NCBI GenBank assembly: GCA_902492855.1
Contig: CABUMU010000036.1
Span: forward strand, 1-17,174
Reading direction: 5' to 3'
Length of the DNA stretch: 17,174 bases
Origin: an uncultured Collinsella sp.
GTDB taxonomy: Bacteria; Actinomycetota; Coriobacteriia; Coriobacteriales; Coriobacteriaceae
Shown one piece after another: positions 6,391 through 11,218 of the stretch (positions within the stretch are counted from its first letter, which is position 1; each line of letters starts with the position of its first letter). Under the pieces are notes generated by a model. That model ran no database searches, was not told the origin of the DNA, and worked only from the letters and a program-made list of their open reading frames with translations. A program made the translations under genes and the position numbers.

Positions 6391-7767
6391 CTACTCCTCC
6401 ACGGCCTGCGTGCCGGCGGCACGGGCCAATTCATCGATTGCCAGGATGTCGGCGCTCAGGGCGCGATGACGGCCATCGAGCGCGGGATCGCCCGCCTGCT
6501 CCACAGCCAGCGACTCGCCGGTACGCATGTACCACGCGGCGCGACGACCCCAGACCAGCGCCTCGAGCAGGCTGTTTGATGCAAGGCGGTTCTTGCCGTG
6601 AACGCCGTTGCAGGCCGTCTCGCCCGCGGCGTAGAGCTCGGGCATCGAGGTGCGGCCGTCCTTATCGACCCATACGCCGCCCATAAAGTAGTGCTGCGTG
6701 GGCGTAACGGGGATGGGCTCGTCCAAGATGTCGCGGCCGTCCTCCAGGCAGCGTGCGCGGATGTTGGCAAAGTGCCCGGTCACCACATCGCGCTCGACGG
6801 GGGCAAAGCTCAGCCACTCGTGCTCGGTGCCATCCTGCTTCATCTGCTCGCGAATGGCAGCAGCGACCACATCACGCGGCTGAAGCTCGTCGGTAAAGCG
6901 CTCGCCGGCGACGTTGAGCAAAATCGCGCCCTCGCCGCGGCAGCTCTCGCTGATCAGGAAGGTGCGGCCCGGCTGCGGCGAGAACAGCCCCGTGGGGTGG
7001 ATCTGCACGTAGTCCAGGTGCTCCATCTTAATGCCATGCTCCTGAGCGATGTAGCAGGCATCGCCCGTGAGCTGCGGGTAGTTGGTCGAGTGGTCGTACA
7101 CGCCACCGATACCGCCCGTTGCCCACAGCGTATGGCGGGCATGGATCTTAAACGGCTTACCGGCACGCACGCCCTCGGCGGCATTTGCCAGCTCGTCGGC
7201 GGGGCGAGCTGAATCGTCCTCGTCCACGGCGACGGCGACGACGCCGGTGCACACCGTGGCGCCATCGCGCTCGGCGGTCAGGATGTCGGTCATGGCAACG
7301 TGTTCGAGAATCTGCACGTTATCCAGCTTGCGGACAGCCTGGAGCAGCTTGGTCGTAATTTCCTTGCCCGTAATATCGGCATGGAAGGCGATGCGCGGGC
7401 GGCTGTGCGCGCCCTCGCGGGTAAAGTCGAGGCTGCCGTCGGCCTTGCGCTCAAAGTCCACGCCCATGGCCAGCAGGTCGTTGATGACCGAACGGCTCGA
7501 GCGGATCATGATATCGACGCTCTCGCGACGGTTCTCGTAATGGCCGGCGTGCATGGTGTCCTCAAAGAAGGCATCGTAGTCCGAGCCTTCGGGCAGCACG
7601 CAGATTCCGCCCTGTGCGAGCATCGAGTCGCACTCGTCGACAGCACCCTTGGAAAGCATGATCACGCGCGTGCTCGTCGGCAGATTGAGAGCCGCGTACA
7701 GGCCCGCCACGCCGCAACCGGCAATGACAACGTCACACTCCATATCGGGGTATTGTTTGGTTTCCAC
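6391..7767 (-). CDS. nadB: L-aspartate oxidase NadB
   Basis: NadB is the FAD enzyme that oxidises aspartate to iminoaspartate for NadA; in anaerobes fumarate can be the electron acceptor. The 458-residue protein has the FAD-binding GCGVAG at 17-22, then the fumarate-reductase-like capping region with REGAHSRPRIAFHADITGKE, the ATGGIGGVYDHSTNY segment, and LDYVQIHPTGL. The C-terminal helical domain is short: the protein ends soon after NSLLEALVWGRRAAWYM, so it is smaller than the roughly 540-residue E. coli form. The start is taken as GTG at 7767, which has GGGAGAGG six nt upstream. The ATG at 7794 lies inside a REP-type palindrome and lacks a ribosome site; the ATG at 7743 is too close to the FAD motif to be preferred. 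Confidence 0.95.
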   Translation of the reverse strand: METKQYPDMECDVVIAGCGVAGLYAALNLPTSTRVIMLSKGAVDECDSMLAQGGICVLPEGSDYDAFFEDTMHAGHYENRRESVDIMIRSSRSVINDLLAMGVDFERKADGSLDFTREGAHSRPRIAFHADITGKEITTKLLQAVRKLDNVQILEHVAMTDILTAERDGATVCTGVVAVAVDEDDSARPADELANAAEGVRAGKPFKIHARHTLWATGGIGGVYDHSTNYPQLTGDACYIAQEHGIKMEHLDYVQIHPTGLFSPQPGRTFLISESCRGEGAILLNVAGERFTDELQPRDVVAAAIREQMKQDGTEHEWLSFAPVERDVVTGHFANIRARCLEDGRDILDEPIPVTPTQHYFMGGVWVDKDGRTSMPELYAAGETACNGVHGKNRLASNSLLEALVWGRRAAWYMRTGESLAVEQAGDPALDGRHRALSADILAIDELARAAGTQAVEE

Positions 7768-7784
7768 AGGAATCCTCTCCCTTG

Positions 7785-7819
7785 AATGTGACATAAGGGA
7801 CCGTCCCTCATGTCACATT
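7785..7819. repeat. REP-type palindrome in the nadA-nadB gap
   Basis: Two 17-nt arms, AATGTGACATAAGGGAC (7785-7801) and GTCCCTCATGTCACATT (7803-7819), are complementary apart from one mismatch and are separated by one base. The element fills most of the 55-bp gap and ends 3 bp from the nadA stop codon. The GGGAC/GTCCC core is like that of repetitive extragenic palindromes spread by REP-associated (RAYT) transposases. Confidence 0.75.
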
Positions 7820-7822
7820 GTT

Positions 7823-8848
7823 CTAGCGCGCCGCGTACTCGAGCATGCGGTCGAGCGTGAGTTTGGCCTGGTCGGCAGCCTCGTCCGACACGCCGATCTG
7901 CACCTCGCCCTCGCCCGTCTCCAGGCAGCGCACGAGCTTTTCGAGCGTGATGAGGTCCATGTTGACGCAGGTGGGCTGCACCGCGGGGAAATAGAACTTC
8001 TTGCCGGTGCCCTGGCAGCGGCGCTCGAGCTCGTAGAGCACGCCGCGGACCGTCACGATAATGAACTCGCTCGCGTCGGACTCCTCGGCATACTTGATGA
8101 TGCCGGCGGTGGAGCCGATGTAGTCGGCCTCGGCAAGGACGTCGGCCTTGCACTCAGGATGCGCCAGCACGAGCGCGTCGGGGTGGGCCTCCGTCGCGTC
8201 GACGATCTGCTCGACGGTGATGATGTGATGGCGCGGGCAGTAGCCGTTGTTGAGGATGACGTGCTTTTGCGGCACCTGCTCGGCTACGAAGCGGCCCAAG
8301 TTTTGGTCGGGAATGAACAGGATATGCTGCTGCGGCAGCTCGGACACGATCTTAACGGCGTTGGAGCTGGTGACGCACACGTCGCTCCAGCTCTTGATCT
8401 CGACCGTGGAGTTGACGTAGCAGACCACGGCAAGGTCGTCACCGTACTCGGCGCGCGCCGCGTCGACCGTCTCGCGCTTGACCATGTGCGCCATGGGACA
8501 GTCCGCGCCCGGCTCGGGCAGCAGCACGGTCTTAGTGGGATTGAGCAGCTTGGCGCTCTCGCCCATAAACTCCACGCCGCACAACACGATGGTCTGCTGC
8601 GGCAGGCTTTTGGCGAGCTTTGCCAGGTAGAAGCTATCGCCGACGTAATCGGCAACGGCTTGGACCTCAGGCGCCACGTAATAGTGCGCCAGGATCACCG
8701 CGTCACGTTGGGTTTTTAGTTGCTGAATGGCCTCGACGAGCTCTGCGGGCACCAATGCCGCGCGCTCCGTTGCCGTCGTTGCCGATGCCAGGCCGGCCGC
8801 AATGTCGCGTGCAAGCTCCGATGCATCCATGTTCGCGCTCTGTGCCAT
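7823..8848 (-). CDS. nadA: quinolinate synthase NadA
   Basis: NadA condenses iminoaspartate with dihydroxyacetone phosphate to quinolinate using a [4Fe-4S] cluster. The 341-residue protein has the three pseudo-repeated domains of the family, with YYVAPEVQAVADYVGDS, CGVEFMGESAKLLNP, YVNSTVEIKSWSDVCVTS and LVLAHPEC. Cluster cysteines are most likely C117 (GADCP), C204 (GYCPRHH) and C294 (QPTCVNM), with spacing close to that in E. coli. The N terminus is about 35 residues longer than in minimal forms and is Ala-rich. The start is ATG 8848, with AGAGGGG a few nt upstream; a TTG one codon earlier is unlikely. It is the first gene of the operon, preceded by the NiaR operator and promoter. Confidence 0.97.
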   Translation of the reverse strand: MAQSANMDASELARDIAAGLASATTATERAALVPAELVEAIQQLKTQRDAVILAHYYVAPEVQAVADYVGDSFYLAKLAKSLPQQTIVLCGVEFMGESAKLLNPTKTVLLPEPGADCPMAHMVKRETVDAARAEYGDDLAVVCYVNSTVEIKSWSDVCVTSSNAVKIVSELPQQHILFIPDQNLGRFVAEQVPQKHVILNNGYCPRHHIITVEQIVDATEAHPDALVLAHPECKADVLAEADYIGSTAGIIKYAEESDASEFIIVTVRGVLYELERRCQGTGKKFYFPAVQPTCVNMDLITLEKLVRCLETGEGEVQIGVSDEAADQAKLTLDRMLEYAAR

Positions 8849-8883
8849 CAAGGCCCCTCTCTTTTGGCGAATCTTGGGGCTTT

Positions 8884-8912
8884 AGTATGACACCTAGGTT
8901 TACAGCTGACAA
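8884..8912 (-). promoter_or_regulatory. nadA promoter
   Basis: On the minus strand TTGTCA (8912..8907, five of six consensus matches) is followed after exactly 17 nt by CATACT (8889..8884, four of six). The nadA start codon lies 36 nt after the -10. The -35 occupies the centre of the large inverted repeat. Confidence 0.75.
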
Positions 8913-8933
8913 GACAGCTGTAAACCTAGGTGT
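8890..8933. promoter_or_regulatory. probable NiaR operator, perfect 19-bp inverted repeat
   Basis: Arm ACACCTAGGTTTACAGCTG (8890-8908) is perfectly repeated in reverse at 8915-8933 around ACAAGA. The -35 of the nadA promoter lies at its centre and most of the promoter spacer within one arm. NiaR sites known in other bacteria are also palindromes centred on a TGTCTTGACA-like -35; the central CTGTCTTGTCAG here has the same character. Binding by NiaR is inferred from position and from niaR being in the operon. Confidence 0.8.
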
Positions 8934-8939
8934 AAAGTT

Positions 8940-9060
8940 GAAATAAAGATTCGATCATGCGGCAGGCCCATTTTCGAACTGGCAAACTGAGGATAGCCGA
9001 GCTCTCGATAGCGTAGGAGGCATCTTTGGACGGCCGCCGCGCATGGTCGACGGCATGCCC
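8940..9060 (-). other. short peptide-like remnant or dispersed repeat upstream of nadA operator
   Basis: The minus strand reads without a stop for about 50 codons, including the segments RRPSKDASYAIESS and LPVRKWACRMIESLF, ending in a TAG inside the nadA operator. There is no good ribosome site and the frame lacks an ATG at its head. The composition reads like a conserved sequence rather than chance, so it may be a gene remnant, a dispersed intergenic repeat or an RNA. I cannot assign it. Confidence 0.3.
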
Positions 9061-9090
9061 GCCAGGCAATCGCTCGCCGGCGCCAATCCG

Positions 9091-9666
9091 CTACAGTGGA
9101 GCAGCCGCCGGGGTCAGCTGCTTGATATAGGCCCACATGCGCTGCTTGGCCGCTTTGTCGGTCAGCGCCGCCTCAAAGCCATCGAGCGCGAGCACGCGGC
9201 GGCCCTGCACATGGGCGATCAGACCGGGCTTGAGCATGGCGGTGTCGAAGTCATCGATTGCCACGAGCATGTCGGCGTAGGTCTCGCGCATGACATCGGC
9301 CGCGTTGTTGTCGAGCAGTAGCACCGCCTCGGGGTCCAAGGCCTCAAGCGCCTCGCGGAACAGCTCGCACGGTAGAGTCTCGCCCACCGCGGCCGCTCCG
9401 TCACCCACGCCAGCGACGCTTGCCAGCACGCAAAAATCCTCGGGCGCGTAGCCGATGGCCCCAAGCGCCTTGCGCAACGCCGCGCCATCCGGGCCGGCGG
9501 CAAGCTCGCCACCCGAACGCTCGGCCTCGTCCAGATCGCCTTTGACCAGCACGATCGGCGAGCACGCGTTGCCCGCGATACGCACGCCACGGGCCGCAAG
9601 CGATGCAAGCTCCTGCTCGGCCGCTTGGGCGATGGCTTCTTTTTTCTGGCTTTGTGACGTGGGCAT
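9091..9666 (-). CDS. unassigned protein, possible inactive uracil-DNA-glycosylase-like fold
   Basis: This 191-residue soluble protein has no signal peptide or membrane segment. After a helical N terminus comes SPIVLVKGDLDEAE, then a Gly/Ala-rich turn with LRKALGAIGYAPEDFCVLAS, a middle helix and strand (LDPEAVLLLDNN), and the C-terminal ALTDKAAKQRMWAYIKQL. The order and look of these elements resemble family 4 uracil-DNA glycosylases (motif A and the RAGQLL helix, the VNxxKC strand, the final KRxxWxxLxxL helix). Missing are the four cluster cysteines, the GEAPG catalytic loop and the HPS motif, so it is unlikely to be an active glycosylase. The ATG at 9666 has GGAGAG nearby and a perfect TATAAT at 9700..9695. 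Fold assignment is a by-eye inference. Confidence 0.8.
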   Translation of the reverse strand: MPTSQSQKKEAIAQAAEQELASLAARGVRIAGNACSPIVLVKGDLDEAERSGGELAAGPDGAALRKALGAIGYAPEDFCVLASVAGVGDGAAAVGETLPCELFREALEALDPEAVLLLDNNAADVMRETYADMLVAIDDFDTAMLKPGLIAHVQGRRVLALDGFEAALTDKAAKQRMWAYIKQLTPAAAPL

Positions 9667-9694
9667 GCGCTCTCCAATCGTTTGCGTGCCCACC

Positions 9695-9700
9695 ATTATA
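9695..9700 (-). promoter_or_regulatory. candidate -10 element for the 191-residue gene
   Basis: A perfect TATAAT on the minus strand lies 28 nt before the ATG at 9666. No good -35 is visible at 16-18 nt, so the promoter is only partly supported. Confidence 0.4.
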
Positions 9701-9754
9701 TAAAAGAGCCGCCCGCGAGTGGTTGCTTTGCGGGCCACTGTCGTACTGAGTTTT

Positions 9755-9771
9755 ACGCGGCTAAGCCGCGT
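9755..9771. other. short palindrome ahead of trxA
   Basis: ACGCGGCT and AGCCGCGT flank a single A, 18 nt before the thioredoxin start and directly upstream of its ribosome site (GGAGGT). It could be a leader hairpin or a protein-binding site. Confidence 0.35.
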
Positions 9772-9789
9772 CGCATTATGGAGGTCACC

Positions 9790-10110
9790 ATGGCTGACAT
9801 TAAGCAGATTACCCCCGAGAACTTCGATTCCATCGTTAACGACGGCCTGCCCGTGCTGGTCGATTTTTGGGCGCCCTGGTGTGGGCCCTGCCGATCGCTC
9901 TCGCCCATCGTTGACGAGGTGGCAGACGAGCTGGCTGGCAAGCTTGCCGTTGCCAAATGCAACGTCGACGACAACCAAGACCTGGCCATGAAATATGGCG
10001 TCATGAGCATCCCCACGCTGGTTGTTTTTAAGAACGGCGAGGAGGTCGACCGCTCGGTCGGCGCGCTGCCCAAGGCAAGACTGCAGGCACTGCTGGAGAA
10101 GCACCTGTAA
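9790..10110 (+). CDS. trxA: thioredoxin
   Basis: The 106-residue protein is a classical cytoplasmic thioredoxin that reduces disulphides in target proteins and is recycled by thioredoxin reductase. The active site WCGPC has its cysteines at 31 and 34, preceded by LVDFWAPW. The buried Asp is D25, and the cis-proline is P75 in MSIPT. An additional cysteine, C57, is present. The whole fold (beta-alpha-beta, then beta-beta-alpha) is accounted for and the length is typical. The ATG at 9790 has GGAGGT five nt upstream; longer reading of the frame is not supported. It is a single gene, divergent from the 191-residue gene. No thioredoxin reductase gene is in the window. Confidence 0.97.
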   Translation: MADIKQITPENFDSIVNDGLPVLVDFWAPWCGPCRSLSPIVDEVADELAGKLAVAKCNVDDNQDLAMKYGVMSIPTLVVFKNGEEVDRSVGALPKARLQALLEKHL

Positions 10111-10231
10111 TACGCTGGTTACATTTTGACGTCCTGCCGCCGTCCATGAGCGCTTTTGCACCGCTCGCCGGACTTCTGGGTGTACCGCGTGCGACCACGG
10201 ATAGTATGGTAGATACAAACAGCCCCCAGTG

Positions 10232-10266
10232 AACGGGTGCGGGTCAGACGGACTCGCACCCGTTTT
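10232..10266 (+). terminator. intrinsic terminator after trxA
   Basis: AACGGGTGCG (10232-10241) pairs perfectly with CGCACCCGTT (10255-10264) around a 13-nt loop, which can itself add a GTC/GAC pairing, and is followed by TTTTCTTA. It stands about 120 bp after the trxA stop codon and before the nikR unit. Confidence 0.8.
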
Positions 10267-10341
10267 CTTATGCGGTAGCGCCCCGTGCGGGCGTAGTAGA
10301 ATCTGAACCACTGGATTGCCCCGAGCATAAGGAGATTTCCC

Positions 10342-10590
10342 ATGCATGACGTCGGAATGAACATGAGCCAGCTTGCCATGAGCGTCAAGCAGGTCGACGA
10401 CACCATCGAGCTCGCCCACGAGTGGAGCCATCAGCTGCTGCATGCGACCGAGAATTTTGACATGGAGCGCATTGGCGCCAAGCTCGAAGCTGCCATGACC
10501 GCACTGCACGAGGCGCATGACGCGCTCGAGGGCTACGAGGAAGCCATCGAGGCTGACCACAACTCCGTCGGCTCCGTAAAGCTGGTGTAG
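10342..10590 (+). CDS. small His/Met-rich helical protein, unknown, coupled to nikR
   Basis: I do not recognise this 82-residue protein. It has no signal peptide or membrane segment and appears all-helical. Histidines lie at 2, 26, 30, 34, 56, 59 and 73 and methionines at 1, 6, 8, 13, 41 and 52. H26, H30 and H34 are spaced i, i+4, i+8, so they fall on one face of a helix (HEWSHQLLH), and HEAH at 56-59 may add to a metal site. A second acidic helix follows. The start has AAGGAG seven nt upstream. The stop codon is 1 nt before the GTG of nikR, which has little ribosome site of its own, so the two are probably translationally coupled. A role in nickel handling is plausible from context and residues, but it is inference. 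Confidence 0.85.
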   Translation: MHDVGMNMSQLAMSVKQVDDTIELAHEWSHQLLHATENFDMERIGAKLEAAMTALHEAHDALEGYEEAIEADHNSVGSVKLV

Positions 10591-10591
10591 G

Positions 10592-11101
10592 GTGTCCGAA
10601 CACGAACACGAGCACGGCTGCGGGCACGACCACCGCAACGGCACGGGCGACGAGGCGAGCTGCCGTTGCGGCGGCGGCTCCGAGCTGGTCCGTTTTTCGG
10701 TCACCGCGCCCGATGACCTACTGCGCCGCTTTGACGAGCAGATCGCACGCCGCGGCGACGTGGCCAACCGCTCCGAGGCAGTGCGCGATTTGATTCGCGC
10801 CTCAATCGCCAAAGAGCAAATGCGCACGCCCGATGAGCACGTTATCGGGTCGCTCACCATGATCTACGACCATCACACCGGCGACCTGACGCGCCGCCTG
10901 GACGAGGTGCAGCACGACTACACCGACGAGATCGTATCGACGATGCACGTGCATCTGGATCACCACAACTGTCTGGAGATTCTGGCGCTCAAGGGTCGCG
11001 GCGAGCGCGTCTACGAACTGGCCGACCGCCTGCTGGGCCTGCGCGGCGTTAAGCACGGCGAGCTCACCTGCGCCGCCACCAGGCAAAGTCTGGGGCTATA
11101 G
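10592..11101 (+). CDS. nikR: nickel-responsive repressor NikR with His/Cys-rich N-terminal tail
   Basis: NikR is a ribbon-helix-helix repressor of nickel uptake. The 169-residue protein has a ribbon-helix-helix domain at about 31-77 (VRFSVTAPDDLLRRFDE, then NRSEAVRDLIR) and the ACT-like nickel domain to the end. The four high-affinity nickel ligands of E. coli NikR (H76, H87, H89, C95) correspond to H108, H119, H121 and C127 at a constant offset of 32. Upstream is an unusual 30-residue tail with H4, H6, H8, C10, H12, H14, C24 and C26, absent from the E. coli protein. It starts with GTG 1 nt after the preceding gene. A GCGGGA/TCCCGC mini-hairpin overlaps its stop codon. The order nikR-hyp fits nickel supply to hydrogenase. 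Confidence 0.94.
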   Translation: MSEHEHEHGCGHDHRNGTGDEASCRCGGGSELVRFSVTAPDDLLRRFDEQIARRGDVANRSEAVRDLIRASIAKEQMRTPDEHVIGSLTMIYDHHTGDLTRRLDEVQHDYTDEIVSTMHVHLDHHNCLEILALKGRGERVYELADRLLGLRGVKHGELTCAATRQSLGL

Positions 11102-11124
11102 CGGGATTTCCCGCAGCGCACCTG

Positions 11125-11195
11125 CCAAAAAGGGACAGGTTTGTTTTGGCAGGTTTAGAAGTTTTACCTACCAAAATAAACCTGTCCCTTTTTGG
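11125..11195. repeat. nested REP-type palindrome between nikR and hypF
   Basis: Two 30-nt arms (11125-11154 and 11166-11195) are complementary with only two differences, both allowing G-U pairs, around an 11-nt loop. The left arm region also contains its own inverted repeat, CCTGCCAAAA (11121-11130) with TTTTGGCAGG (11144-11153), so the DNA or RNA can fold either as one long hairpin or as smaller ones. Each arm carries AAAAAGGGACAGG or its complement. It lies between the nikR stop and the hypF start and does not overlap the hypF ribosome site. Confidence 0.85.
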
Positions 11196-11218
11196 TCGGT
11201 TTTGATGAGGGGTGTCAC

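Noticed and set aside
7768..7794. Upstream ATG start for nadB at 7794
   Set aside because: It falls inside the REP-type palindrome and has no Shine-Dalgarno sequence, while the GTG at 7767 has one at correct spacing.
8890..8933. Inverted repeat considered as a terminator for the 191-residue gene
   Set aside because: It lacks a U-tract on the minus strand and coincides with a well-formed promoter ahead of nadA, so an operator is the better reading.
9091..10860. 589-codon minus-strand frame continuing upstream of the 191-residue gene
   Set aside because: The upstream part crosses thioredoxin and the nikR region in antisense; the ATG at 9666 has a ribosome site and a -10, so only the 3' part is real.
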